From: Sipunculus nudus
Lineage: Eukaryota; Annelida; Sipuncula; Golfingiida; Sipunculidae
Reading direction: 5' to 3'
NCBI GenBank assembly: GCA_026874595.1
Contig: CM049316.1
Coordinates: 6,402,339 to 6,466,338, forward strand
DNA length: 64,000 nucleotides
Shown here: positions 47,001 through 58,669 of the stretch, piece after piece
Layout of the letters: the number at the start of each line of letters is the position of its first letter
Numbering within the stretch: the first letter of the stretch is position 1
Notes under the pieces: model-generated
What the model was told of the DNA's origin: nothing
Databases searched by the model: none
The model's input: the letters and a program-made list of their open reading frames with translations, nothing else
Translations under genes and position numbers: made by a program

Positions 47001-47520
47001 AGGAGTAGTTGTTGAGACTGATGGTGTCCCGTGGAGTGGTCATGTCAGGAGTAGTTGTTGAGACTTAAGGAGTCCCGTGGAGTGGTCATGATCGGAGAAG
47101 TTATTGAGACTGATGGAGTCCCGTTGAGTGGTAATGTCAGGAGTAGTTGTTGAGACTGATGGAGTCCCGCGGAGTGGTCATGATAGGAGAAGTTGTTAAG
47201 GCTGATTGAGTCTCTTAGAGTGGTCATGACAAAAGATGTTGTGTGTGACTAAAGGAATTCCGTGGTGTGGTCATGACAGGAAAAGTTGTGTGTGACTGAT
47301 GGAGTCCCGTGGAGTGGTTATGACAGTAAAAGTTGTGTGTGACTGATGGAGTCCCGTGGAGTGGTCATGGCAGTAAAAGTTGTGTGTGACTAATGGAGTC
47401 CCGTGGAGTGGTCATGACAGTAAAAGTTGTGTGTGACTGATGGAGTCCCGAGGAGTGGTCATGACAGTAAAAGTTGTGTTGGACTGATTGAGTCTCGTTA
47501 AGCGGTCAAGAACGGGACGT
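44046..47520. repeat. 46-bp minisatellite, about 75 units, with an inverted block
   Basis: The unit is about GATGGAGTCCCGCGGAGTGG + TCATGATAGGAGAAGTTATT + GAGACT (46 bp). Two units run forward (44046-44132), about ten run in reverse (44133-44604), and about 63 run forward again (44606-47520). Because 46 is not a multiple of three, no frame can persist, so the minus frames at 43989-44189 and 47045-47227 are by-products. A ten-unit, 460-bp block is duplicated (about 45300-45760 and 45760-46220). The last ~700 bp is a variant type with GTTGTGTGTGACT. Confidence 0.97.
44097..44153. other. hairpin at the left inversion junction
   Basis: The stem GTCCCGCAGAGTGGTCATGT + C (44097-44117) and its exact reverse complement (44133-44153) enclose a 15-base loop. 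It is the boundary between forward and reversed minisatellite units. Confidence 0.9.
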
Positions 47521-48178
47521 TTTGATATTTAACCGGAGACGTGTACAACTGACTGACTCCCAAGAAGCGGTTTTAGCCGGAACAGTTTTTTTTACCAGGC
47601 CAGGTGACGAATGTGGTCTTTAAGCTTCTGTAAGGGCTGCACTCAGTCCGGTTTCCACTGCTTTATCCGGCGTCATATAACGGCGTCAGGTGAGATATCC
47701 CGTGGAAGCTGAGGTTTCTGGGAAGTGGAAAGGAAGGATTTTTAACGGCCTTATGTTACAAGACAGGCTACAGAAGAAAATCCCAAAAGTAATGAAACAC
47801 ATTTCCCTTAAAATACAGGTGAGGTACCTGTAATTAATAAGAAAAGAAACAGTTACAACTGTTCATATAAATCAACGTACATGACAGCAAAATAATAGTC
47901 TCACTAATTAAACAGCAACAATGGACTCGTCAAAATTAACATAAATGTGGTCAAGCAGGGAACCTTATAAAGTATTTGTAGTCTTTTCAGTTAATTTGAC
48001 CACCTTTGTCAATCTATTGTATCCTTTAGCTGATACATTGATTATTTCTTTTAAACAAATTATCAAAAAATCAACATGTGATAGTAAATTCCAATAAAAA
48101 TATAATATGAGAAATTTAAAAAAAGAATTATAAACAATCGCAATTCCTCGTAATAAAAGAAAGGCTCGTGTCTGCCAG
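47521..48178. other. no gene seen
   Basis: Flank of the minisatellite followed by AT-rich sequence; nothing identified. Confidence 0.5.
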
Positions 48179-48345
48179 AATAGTCAGGAGGAAACCTGTC
48201 AAGATAAGATCCTATATCATGACACACCACAATGCACAAATCATGATCGTATTAACTGATGATCTCATGATCAGGAGGACACTTAAACAGGCCGCTCAGC
48301 AAATAATGACCGTTATGGACACTCATTCTGTTATTGTCTGCATTG
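48179..48345 (+). CDS. candidate internal exon, VWA- or class C receptor-like fold segment
   Basis: Acceptor (gctcgtgtctgccag) ends at 48178 and a consensus donor GTAAGG starts at 48346. The frame between is open (55 codons, phase 2 in, phase 1 out). It holds HHNAQIMIVLTDDLMIRRTL and KQAAQQIMTVMDTHSVIVCI. A hydrophobic strand ending TD, a helix with AA, and a second strand ending near IG about 28 residues on is the layout of a von Willebrand A domain (usually LTDG...IG). The same strand-helix-strand pattern also occurs in ligand-binding domains of class C receptors. The G expected after TD is D here. No adjoining exons were found. Confidence 0.33.
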
Positions 48346-50027
48346 GTAAGGTTAATTTTATATCTGTATGCTGAAGCTTATTTCATGTCATTTTACTTGT
48401 CTGTGGTTACGTCCCCTCTGACCTTATTGTAATAAACACCGTGAATGCAAACACGGTTTTGGGGTATCCACCACTTGGCGGAGGCTTGCAGATTTCTAGT
48501 TCTTATGCGCATGTGCATGATGAAATGCTGTGTGTTTTTAATAACTTTATCTTTTAACTACTTCGTTTACAATCCATGCACCCTTCATTAAGTAGCCGTG
48601 ACAAACACGAATCAGTTAGGGCCCCCTACTGAGTCGTGACACAAGCCAAATTTAGAACCGCCCTGCAAGTCCACGCCACGCTTTATAACCGTATCTCCGC
48701 ATACAGTCAGCAGGCAGACCGCAGGCAGAAATCTCCCATACATGCAGAACTAAATACGAATATATTGGGTTATAACGGAATATTTCACACACATGGTAGG
48801 TGTCGTTGGAGAGATAAGAAATTAATTAAAAGGTTTAGTGGGTTTATTTGAAGTGACACGATACTTGTAAGCAATGAGGCGTTGTCAAAAATGACGAAAA
48901 TATTTGCATCCTCATTGGGCCTTATAATGCGATCCTCATAGTTAGATGTCCAGGCACTCTGGCAAGCCAGTAAGCTGGCCATAATGTCAGAGGGCCGATC
49001 TGGCGCTATTCAATAAGGAGACACTTGACCGAAGCACATCTATGAAACTTCCCATGCAAGGAATATGTTCATCCCATTAAAAAATTATAAAAAATGTTAA
49101 GCACGGATTCATTTCAAAACCTGAGCAGATAAGGGTTTCGTAAAGGAGCTATATGGGTGAAAATATCGCTTTGCATAGTGATAATAGAGTTGTTTGTTTT
49201 ACAAAGGGCAACAAGAAAGACATTTTCCGAGCAAAGTTGTGGAAGGGCAACAGATCAGTAAGGCTCTAGGTGACGGTCAGATCCAATAACACTGTATTCC
49301 CTGATCAACAGAAGGATTGTAGCTTATATCACGACTAGTAATCTTGCCTTTTTCAATTTGACCAGGATCAGGGATGGAAACCAGAATTCCGTGGCCAAAT
49401 TGACAGAATGCGATTGGGGCGGAGACGCTGATCACACGAAAACGTGATGCTTGGCCGCCTGCCTGCAGACTGACAAACCTTAACGTGGAAGTAAAATGAT
49501 AAAGTTCACCCTGACTGCATGCTAAAAAAGTAACCCCACCTGCAGATTTCCGTTACCCCTCCGGTACTGATAAACTGGACCTCACAATGTAAACTACTAC
49601 TACTACAACCACTATTTCTTCTAAAATAATTATAATAAATAATAGTTATATAACTCCAAATTACCGATAATCAGCCTCACATTGCTCACACATAAACGCA
49701 CACCTAGATACAGAGAAGACATTCCACTGGAATGCTAATTACCATCTACCTGTCCCGAATCGCCCTTCCCACTCCCCTAGTCTGATCACTCTTAGAGTCC
49801 GCTGAGACTATCAGGTAACCTCACACAGAGACTCAGCTAATGTTACCCCACCCATACTTATTTTAAAATGGTACCACATTTGCAAATATGACAAGGTTGT
49901 CTCTTCCTGCAGACAGGCCAAGAATATCTCGACATTGGTGTATTGAAGTCACCTAAGTGTATTTCTGCGAATTGCTGACCACTGTCAGGTTAATTACTCA
50001 TGATTCTACAATAATACCTTCAGTATT
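48346..50027. other. no firm gene
   Basis: A plus frame at 48636-48851 (71 codons, including RISAYSQQADRRQKSPIHAE, possible donor GTAGGT at 48796) is protein-like but lacks a good acceptor. No other features were identified. Confidence 0.4.
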
Positions 50028-50035
50028 CTTTAGGG

Positions 50036-50434
50036 CCATGGGAGGGCAAACTACGGCCCACCGGCCACATGAGGTAATTTGATGCGGCCCACAAACGCCC
50101 ATGCACGTCGATGTCAATTTGTGAGATCCCGAACATTCTCGCATTTAATAATGCCTAAATTTTTGCTATGTAAGATGACTTGGCCTGGAAACTGTTTTCA
50201 GAAGAGAGTGGAAGCTTAGAGAATAATTTTGCCTTTTCTTGACATATACCATATACCTTCTCTTTTATCTATATGGCTTTCTGCGTTTTAGTAAAATAGT
50301 TATTTGAATAATAATTTGGGATTTAGGTAAAAAAAGAAAAATTATTCATCACATCTATAATTTAATCGAAGCGGCCCGTTACCGACCTCATTGTTCCCCA
50401 TTCTTTCCCCTGAAGAAAAGTTTTCCCACCCCTG
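50036..50434. mobile_element. small hAT (Charlie-like) non-autonomous transposon
   Basis: Left end CCATGGGAGGGCAAACTACG followed by GCCCACCGGCCACATGAGG; right end TTTTCCCACCCCTG. The 8-bp flanks CTTTAGGG (50028-50035) and CTTTCGGG (50435-50442) match at seven positions, as for a hAT target duplication. The GGGCAAACTACGGCCC start is a widespread hAT terminus in animals. It has no coding capacity. Confidence 0.85.
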
Positions 50435-50442
50435 CTTTCGGG

Positions 50443-51721
50443 TTTCTAGGTTTCTACTCAAATGTGTTCTTTAGAAAACCACGAGGGTCCCCTGTATGTC
50501 CTTAAGAAACGGTGCCTTTAAATTTTTTTTTAAATTATAAAATATTCCCTCTTCAATATGTATGCGATGAGGAAATCCCATAAACCTCATCGGATGCGAA
50601 ATATGATTTATTAGATGTATGAATGAATCTGTGTTTTATACTGTCATTGCACAACTGTACACAAACATATGCAATGTATATCTACTTATAGTATCCAACC
50701 TGGCAGGAGTTTAAATGAAACTCTGCAGTGCATGTACTCATAAATCACGGCTACACACTCTCGTTCAAATAAATCTTGCTTTTACAGCTCATATTCTCTT
50801 ATCAAGAAGCTGGTAAATATTTTCCCCCTAGGAATGGATATTTAAGGTTACTGTCTGCTATCGTTGTACAAATACATATAATATTAGACATACACATATA
50901 GAATGAAAGTATCAGTACAGACGATCAATAATCTTTCCTCGGTTTTTGATTTTCAAATTTATCTCAAATAATTTTTAATGGTAAGATCTTAACTGTGCCA
51001 GTTTCTTTAGTAGGTTTTATAGATGCTACCTTTGCATATAGAATTTTAGTATTTTTTATGAACATGTTAAATTTTAAAATATTTTCTCATGATGGCGCAT
51101 TTAAAAAAATGAAATATTTTACCACATTATCCAGATGAACATATATATTTTATTTTAATATGTTCAAATCTGACAGATGTTTGGGAAAAACAAATGAAAA
51201 GACTGTTAGTTAATCAGTCAGCAAAGCGCCGATATTAAGTAAGCATCTCTGCCAAAATAAACGCTTTATTTAAAGTCAGTAAAAATTGCAATAATCTCAT
51301 ATACGACCCCTTCAAGTAGAATACGCCCTTATAAACCGGATACATTCGTTTCAACTGAATTTAAATTAGAAAATATTTTTTTTTAATTTGCGCTATTCTA
51401 AAATCCCATGGAGTCAGAACAAGAAATTTTAAAGTGAACTAATATTAAAATTCATGATAATATTTTCCATTGTTTTCCCTCTACTGTTTCAGTATTTGTG
51501 CAAAATTTTCATCGGATCAAAACATTTAAATTTAAATATCAAGTGAGAAATAAATATGATATAGGAAAAAATGTTTTAAGATATTGTAAAGTTGTTTAGT
51601 ATTATTCCCCATAAAAATGATGACAAAACATGCTTCAAGTGAAGTGCAAGGTGTCATGTCTCATATATAACAGACTGCATACTTGTTATGGTTGTGTAGG
51701 TACCCGGATGACCACCCGCGG
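50443..51721. other. no gene seen
   Basis: AT-rich sequence with short homopolymer runs; nothing identified. Confidence 0.5.
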
Positions 51722-51727
51722 TTTATT
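51722..51727 (-). terminator. possible polyadenylation signal AATAAA
   Basis: AATAAA on the minus strand, 40 bases after the stop of the candidate exon at 51767-51966. The hexamer is common in AT-rich DNA. Confidence 0.3.
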
Positions 51728-51766
51728 TGTGAATACCAGACAAGGCCATGGCAGTAACAATTGTGT

Positions 51767-51966
51767 TTAATGAGATGTCATCACTTCCTGTAGAGTTAAG
51801 TACGAAGGAGCCTGTGTAAACACAATGTCCTGTCCCTCGACGACACGAGATGTCTGGTTTGATGGAACAAAATAATCTGCACCGGATTGTTGAATCCAAG
51901 AGCGTCCTTTACGTTTAGAAGTCTGTTCAAGAAGCCTTTGTGGATTATGTGACATATTAAATAAGT
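51767..51966 (-). CDS. candidate 3'-terminal exon with tyrosine motifs
   Basis: Minus strand: a good acceptor (cctgtgaatttttcccag) ends at 51967, and the frame is open for 65 codons to TAA at 51767-51769. It includes RLLEQTSKRKGRSWIQQSGA, DYFVPSNQTSRVVEGQDIVF and TQAPSYLTLQEVMTSH. An AATAAA (minus) lies 40 bases past the stop at 51727-51722. The basic start and YFVP/YLTL tyrosines resemble a receptor cytoplasmic tail. Acceptor, length, stop and polyadenylation signal in the right order make this one of the better candidates, though no family is recognised. Confidence 0.4.
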
Positions 51967-53583
51967 CTGGGAAAAATTCACAGGAAACTTTTTATTTTAA
52001 CTGCAGAAAGCTTTCTCCATAACAGACGTATGTTATAATATATAAAGCCTATAATTCATCTGGTTGTTTCAGTGTCAGACACTAAATCCAACTTACATTA
52101 TTGCTTAATTTTATGCAAAAGAATTCATAAGCTTTGTTATCAGGTAGGCTTGATTTATTTCATAATGTTTTAATACTTTTCTACAAATATCTTTTCATTC
52201 CATATACTTTGTTTTGATGCTAGTTCCCGGTAGGACGTCATAAAGATAAAATCTTATCATAAATATGTCAGATTGTTGCTACATCTGTATTTGTGAAAAG
52301 CAAACAATGACAGACACCCTAGATATCTTTAGATTTCTATTCTAGCCAATTAAATGAAGATAATTAAGTATTTAAAATTTTATTAAAATGTACTTGTAGA
52401 TTCAAGATCAAAGAATCTATAGTTTTCAAATTGAAAAAAAAACCCGTATATTTTGAATAAGCCTTTATTACAAGTCATTTGTTACAGGTTTAGGTACATA
52501 AATTATCATTTTTAACATGATGGTATTAGTATAAGGAAAAAGTAAAAAAAAAATGTAGAAATTCCAGTTTCTTTTAATTTAGTAGAGATACACCCACTGA
52601 CGCCGGGATTTGCTTTCTGTCAGATTTTAATAATTTTCAGGTTGATTTGGGGAGGTTTCATGCTGGAGACAGTTCACATACTTGAGAGACTATACAATTA
52701 TCCTGTCAGTCATTGATTGGAAGTCGGAGTGTACATGACTGTGATCAGCTAAATATAACATCGTCACACATTCTACATGATTATACCTTTGTCTCAGTTA
52801 TATTCTCCAATCGGCTTTGCGAAAAGACAGCTTAAGAATTGTGGTTTTGCAGGGTGAATTTACTCGAGCCGACGGTTGCTTTTGAAAGTGTACTTTTTAA
52901 ACGGGTTTTTTGCTCCACTGTATAATTGCTAAAATTGATGTAGTCCACTCCATCTGCATGTGTTTAACAACATGATCACTTATTTATAAAGAGACCTTAC
53001 GGGCCATTAAAATCCTGACTCTCATCAACAGTCTCTATGCGAAACAGAGCACAAAGGGTGAATCACTTTCATTATTCCAGTTTCTGTGCTGTCTTCCCCA
53101 GTGGAATGTGCCAAGTTTACTCACTGCAATATCTGCATGATATTACAGCTAAATAGCCCTCATAACAGTTGAAAGAAAATTACCTGTGCGTGCTATGATG
53201 CTTATGTAGAGGTACTGTATTCACCAGTCATCAACACACATGTATACATTGCTCTAATATTTTTCCAAGATCTGTGAATATTTAGTAAACTAGTCAGAAG
53301 AATGTGTCCTTAATTAGTTCTAAATGGGTACATCATTTATGAACAATGGGAGGGGGACATCCCAAAACCACCCGCCGATAGGATAAAGCGCAGCTTTGGA
53401 ACACCCCGGATCACTGGCACGACCAAGAATAAAAAAAAAAGTAAAAATGAATTGGTTTCCATCCCATTATAGATATGTGTGGGTCAATGAACCACTTAGG
53501 TGACACTTGCTCTCCCGAGTGAAATTCCCGTTGGACGAATGCATTACAGCACAAAGACATCTCATTGCTTACAAAGACGTCTC
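51967..53583. other. no gene seen
   Basis: AT-rich; nothing identified. Confidence 0.5.
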
Positions 53584-53720
53584 CTAGTATATAAAACACG
53601 TGCCTAAATCTTCTTCTTGGGAAGCAGTGTTCATGTAGACAGGAGATGCAGGAGCGTGTTGGAAGCAGTGAAGAACATCATCTATCAACTCATCTTCTGA
53701 TCGCCCGGGAGGCGGCAAAA
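53584..53720 (-). CDS. candidate terminal exon with a YMN motif
   Basis: Minus strand: frame open to TAG at 53584-53586. From a possible acceptor (ggagtgctag, ending 53721) it encodes 44 residues: LPPPGRSEDELIDDVLHCFQ, then HAPASPVYMNTASQEEDLGT and CFIY. The proline-rich start, acidic helix-like part and SPVYMNT (a YxN SH2-docking type) look like a signalling-receptor tail. The frame is open upstream to about 53747, so the left boundary is soft. GC content is above the flanks. No family is recognised. Confidence 0.33.
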
Positions 53721-54547
53721 CTAGCACTCCACCCGAACCGGGGCGAGATAACAATCAGGCATTTCGCTTGGGAAGACGTTCATTTGTAAAAGATTGATTT
53801 ATTCTTTCTCTGGGCGTTACTGTTTATATCACGCTTGTTTGGTTGAAAACAGCTAAAGTTGAAACTGAGGACTCTGGGTAATGATTAATTAAAAACATTA
53901 TATATGAAACCACTACGAAAAGGATTAGATTGAAAACTGATTTATTATACCCAGAGTCGTAAGGAAGGTTATCAAATGCTATTTTATGACCAAGTAACAA
54001 GTCATGTGACTATTGATATAAGCAGAGGCTTGTTGGAATATTCTTGTATCAGATATAAATATTAACAAAGAAAGGAATAAAGCATTTATATACCGGCTTC
54101 TTCACCATTCTCCGAAGCGATTTACATGGTAATAAACAAACCGAAAACATAATTCCTAGGCTAAAAAAGACCCATGTTTTTCTTAGCAAACATTACATAA
54201 TGTTAACGATAAATAAGACATAAGAAAGTGTAACTGTAGGTGCATACACCTGTTGATCACAAATGATGCATCATTATTTTACAAGGTATTATGCGAGACC
54301 ACATCTGGCTGGATATAAGTTTGGCATATAAAGTTGTATGAGGTAATTTATATAACCCCTTTTTGTCGTTTTTCTAGGGTTGACAAAAGAATGTAATACT
54401 TAAGCATTATACACCCAGTGGTCAAAAATAGCATGTCAAACCGAAGTGTACAGTTTAAGCTATCATTTGAGACCAATTTGGCTGGATACGTTTTGCATAT
54501 TAAGTAGTATGGCGCTTATTACCACTCTGAAGTCGATGTTCTTGAAA
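53721..54547. other. no gene seen
   Basis: AT-rich; nothing identified. Confidence 0.5.

Positions 54548-54598
<51 letters not shown>
54548..54598. repeat. (TA)n microsatellite
   Basis: TA run of about 50 bp. Confidence 0.95.
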
Positions 54599-54984
54599 GT
54601 CAAACGACATAACACATCCATTTTTTCACTGAAAGCTACCATTTTCATTCTGCTATCAGGCATTACCTATAAATGTATACCTATCAAGCACACATGATGA
54701 AAATTTGTCACTAAAATGCTACCGATGATCCAAATTTTAGGGTTTGGCTGAAGTACTATATGTGTGTGTATCCATGCGCACGGCACGGCAATGTAATGCG
54801 GTAAGGCTGTCCTGTAATCCAGATATTTTTAATCGGTCTCCAAGCGATTTTTTGTCGTTGCCAGACATTCTCTCACTGCGCCACTCCCATAAAATGACGT
54901 CACAACCATCAAGCACGGGCATCCATTCTAAGCGTTCTACTTAAAACTACTTAGATGGCTTCCGATATAAGCTGGTTTATTAGT
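54599..54984. other. no gene seen; one perfect CRE
   Basis: TGACGTCA, the cAMP-response palindrome, lies at about 54895-54902. Overlapping frames on both strands at 54737-54944 have no family resemblance. Confidence 0.35.
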
Positions 54985-56415
54985 CCTGTGTTCTTCAGAT
55001 CTTAACTTGTTTAATCCGGCCTACCTTCTTTAGATTTAAACTTGTCTAATCAAGCAAATATTCTTTATATCTAAACTTGTCTAGTCAGGCCTACATTCTT
55101 TAGAACTAATCTTGTCTAATCAGGCTTATTAGCTTTAGATTTAAACTTGTCTAATCAAGACTATATTCTTTATATCTAAACTTGCCTAATCAAGCCTATA
55201 TCTAAACTTGTCTAGTCAGGCCTACATTCTTAAGAACTATTTCTTGTCTAATCAGGCATATTGGCTTTAGACTTAAACTAGCCTAATCAGGCCTATCTTC
55301 TTTAGATTTAAACTTGTCTAATCAAGCCTATATTCTTTATATCTAAGCTTGCCTAATCAAGCCTATATTCTTTAGATCTAACCTTGTCTAATCAGGCCTA
55401 TCTTCTTTAGATTTAAACCTGTCTAATCGAGCATATATTCTTCAGATCCAATCTTGTCTAGTCAGCCCTACATTTTTTAGAAATAAACTTGTCCTATCAG
55501 GCATATTGGCTTTAGATTTAAACTTGTCTAATCAAGCCTATATTCTTTATATCTAAGCTTGCCTAATCAAGCCTATATTCTTTAGATCTAACCTTGTCTA
55601 ATAATCAGGCCTATCTTCTTTAGATTTAAACTTGTCTAATCAAGCATATATTCTTCAGATCTAAACTTGTCTAGTCAGGCCTACGTTCTTAAGAAATAAT
55701 CTTGTCCAATCAGGCCTATCTTCTTTAGATTTAAACTTGTCTAATCAAGCCTATATTCTTTATATCTAAGCTTGCCTAATCAAGCCTATATTCTTTAGAT
55801 CTAATCTTGTCTAATTAGGCCTATCTTCTTTAGATTTAAACTTTTCTAATCAAGCATATATATTCTTCAGATCTAAAATTGACTAGTCAGGCCTACATTC
55901 TTCAGAACGAATTTTGTCTAATCAGGCACATTGGCTTTAGATTTAGACTTGTCTGATCAAGCCTATATTCTTTATATCTAAGCTTGCCTAATCAAGCCTA
56001 TATTCTTTAGATCTAATCTTGTCTAATTAGGCCTATCTTCTTTAGATTTAAACTTTTCTAATCAAGCATATATATTCTTCAGATCTAAAATTGACTAGTC
56101 AGGCCTACATTCTTTAGAACGAATTTTGTCTAATCAGGCACATTGGCTTTAGATTTAGACTTGTCTGATCAAGCCTATATTCCTAATATCTAAACTTGCC
56201 TAATCAAGCCTATATTTTTAGATCTAAATTTGTCTAGTCTGGCCTTTATTCTTTTGAACTAAACTTTTCTACTCAAGCCTATATTCATAAGAACTAAACT
56301 TGTCCGATCAAGCCTATAATTCTAAGAACTAAACTTGTATAATCTGACCTATATTCTTAAGTACTAAACTTGTCCACTCATGCCTTCAATATTTTAGAAT
56401 TAATTTTGTATAGTC
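54985..56415. repeat. 35-bp minisatellite, about forty units
   Basis: Unit close to TCTTTAGATTTAAACTTGTC + TAATCAAGCCTATAT. Variants alternate (CAGGCCTAC, CAGGCATATTGGC), and a block of about 212 bp is duplicated (for example CTTTTCTAATCAAGCATATA at 55841 and 56053). Confidence 0.93.
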
Positions 56416-57011
56416 TGATATAGATCTAAAAATTAAATATTTTATCAGCATCAGATAGCTCGTGAAATCTTTGACATAAATTCTGTTATAATAGTTCAAA
56501 AGTCTAACAACCAGCACACAGAAACATCCGGCAACTAACATGTTTAAGGAACGATGGTGTATAAGTTGTTTCAGGAAAGTAAATAAAAAATATTCGTCAG
56601 ATTAAGTGGGATGTAAACATCAGTGTCGTACAGACACCGGCTGTAGCCTAACACATGTAAGTTCAGAGAAGAATGTAATAAACCGAAATGGGAAAAATTA
56701 CTAAAAAGGGCATCAGTCCTGTACATAAGCGAAAATATTTGGTTGATCAGAAGAATTATAGTCAATAATGTGGCCATTAACTACTACCGAATTTACTGTT
56801 TGCCCGTGATTAAACATAAAATTAATGCATTAAGCATAAAGACAAAATTAACAATTAGGATTTGTATCAATGATCTGTTGATTCGAATTAACTTTTCCGT
56901 GAACTTCCCATTTAATTTTGTCTTTTTGGTTTCCATTTGGCAGAATTGTTGACAGCAGTTGTGTAACTAGCCACTAGAGAGATGGCTATAGAACATTGTT
57001 GGCATCTCTAT
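56416..57011. other. no gene seen
   Basis: AT-rich; the two short frames at 56571-56777 and 56743-56952 have no family resemblance. Confidence 0.45.
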
Positions 57012-57274
57012 CTAATGCATGGTCACGCCTTCCGGGCTTAAATTAACCCCTTCCCGAGCCTCGTTATAGCTGTCTTTTCGTCGTCTGCCCAACATTGATT
57101 TGAGTTTACCTTGTAACCTCCGTCCAATCAATTTAACAAATTGGATTTTGTTTACCCACGAAAGCTTCCGGTGAAAATCAAACAAGTCAGTGATAACCAT
57201 TATCTGTGTTCTCCCATTAAGCATTTTTTGGTCACTCTGACGTGATGTACTGTAACACAACACCAGCGGCAAAT
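57012..57274 (-). CDS. candidate terminal exon, unrecognised
   Basis: Minus strand: a good acceptor (ttattgctctttcag) ends at 57275, then 86 open codons to TAG at 57012-57014. It contains SDQKMLNGRTQIMVITDLFD, a basic middle (KLIGRRLQGKLKSMLGRRRK) and the end SYNEAREGVNLSPEGVTMH. Alternatively the exon could end at an internal GTAAAC (near 57158 or 57110). The length after an acceptor is the greatest of the unassigned frames here. No family is recognised. Confidence 0.3.
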
Positions 57275-58030
57275 CTGAAAGAGCAATAACAGATGAAACA
57301 AGCCAATTGTGCCCATTTACTGATTAAATCCTTTATTGGATTGTGATGTGTCTGTGAAGGTATATTTTAAACGAATATTTAACTCATTACAACTCGTAAG
57401 ATTATAAAAAAAATAATATATGATAGTGGTTCATATAAAAAGACAAATACATAACGCCACCTAATCCTGTACTAAGATAGTTAAAAAAGATGAAACAAAT
57501 TTAAAACCATATGATGCCAAGTCCTACATCCGCTTACGCATTACTGTTTGCCCATACACCCTCAGAACGAAAATAACACAGTAATAATGACACGTCTGCA
57601 CGGTGCACATATAATTCAGGATAAAACCAAACACTTGTAAAGCCACTCTTTCAAATGACATTTCCTGGAAATTACGCAAACGGTAAGAGTGCTTTTTCTT
57701 CTAACCAATAATTTGCTGCCTTGGGAGCCCTTTCTGCGGCACTGTGTAGACACGTGGATCTTTACTGTAAACATGGGGAAGCAGACCAGACTAAAAAGCT
57801 TTTTTAATAATAACATACGGGAGCCAGGGAGGAGTGACCTGACCTTCCTGTCAAACAACCGGTGTGGCGTCTGAATGGTTGAATTTCAGCTCTTACTTAC
57901 TTGTTCCATTATGAAATATTTATCTTATAGAGACGGTTTGATATACCGCCTTGTTTTTAAATTTTTAATCCGCTGTAAGAGAAAGGAATACTAGAATGAT
58001 GCGCGTCCGTCCTACCGTACGTCACGCCCC
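57275..58030. other. no gene seen
   Basis: Overlapping frames on both strands at 57616-57874 cannot be separated from chance. Confidence 0.45.
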
Positions 58031-58033
58031 CTG

Positions 58034-58660
58034 TTATGTCTCTAAAACTTTGGCTTTCTGCTTTATTCGCCAATTGTTGCAGACATATTCATCGCTTGAC
58101 TGACATAGGATATTACCTGCCTGTGTCGATCACTCGGGCAAATTACATGGTAAGATCACTTTACAATATTAAACAATACAAAAAAGTAAGCTGAGGAAAT
58201 ATAACGAATAGTATATTGATTGGACTTATTTGAAAACTAAAATTTCCACAGGACTTTGAATTTTGAGGATTTCACATGTTTGCATTTACGAGGACACACA
58301 ATCTCTCACCTTTTATGCCATTAACCACTGCACTTATCATTGCAAAATTGTCCAGACATACCCATCACATGACTTACATTTCATTTTAACCTGAGCCACT
58401 TTCCTGCAGAACACTTTAGCCTTCAAATCATATGCATGGATTCCATGGAGCAAGGGGGATAAACCACTAAATTGAACGGCATTTGAAATTTGCTGGTCGC
58501 AAAAATTTTAATTTCAGGTCTTTGCAGGTAATGTGAAAAATTTGTGGTCTGTCATTTTTAGATCCAAATTTGGCAGACATGTTCGATAATGTGACTGATA
58601 TGTGATTTTCCCTGCAAATACCACAACCATCATAGCCACCAGTGCTTGTTAACAGCTGAA
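58034..58660. repeat. degenerate ~220-270-bp tandem repeat, three copies
   Basis: CAGACATATTCATCGCTTGA, CAGACATACCCATCACATGA and CAGACATGTTCGATAATGTG (58078, 58352, 58572) mark equivalent points. Each is followed by a CCTGC/CCTGAG and CAAAT-like block. Confidence 0.55.
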
Positions 58661-58669
58661 ATTGCACGG

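Noticed and set aside
43989-47227. Minus frames rich in LNNFS within the minisatellite, considered as a repeat protein
   Set aside because: The 46-bp unit is not a multiple of three, so the reading frame cannot persist through the array.
44046-47520. CRISPR-like array
   Set aside because: Units are contiguous with no unique spacers, and the genome is eukaryotic.
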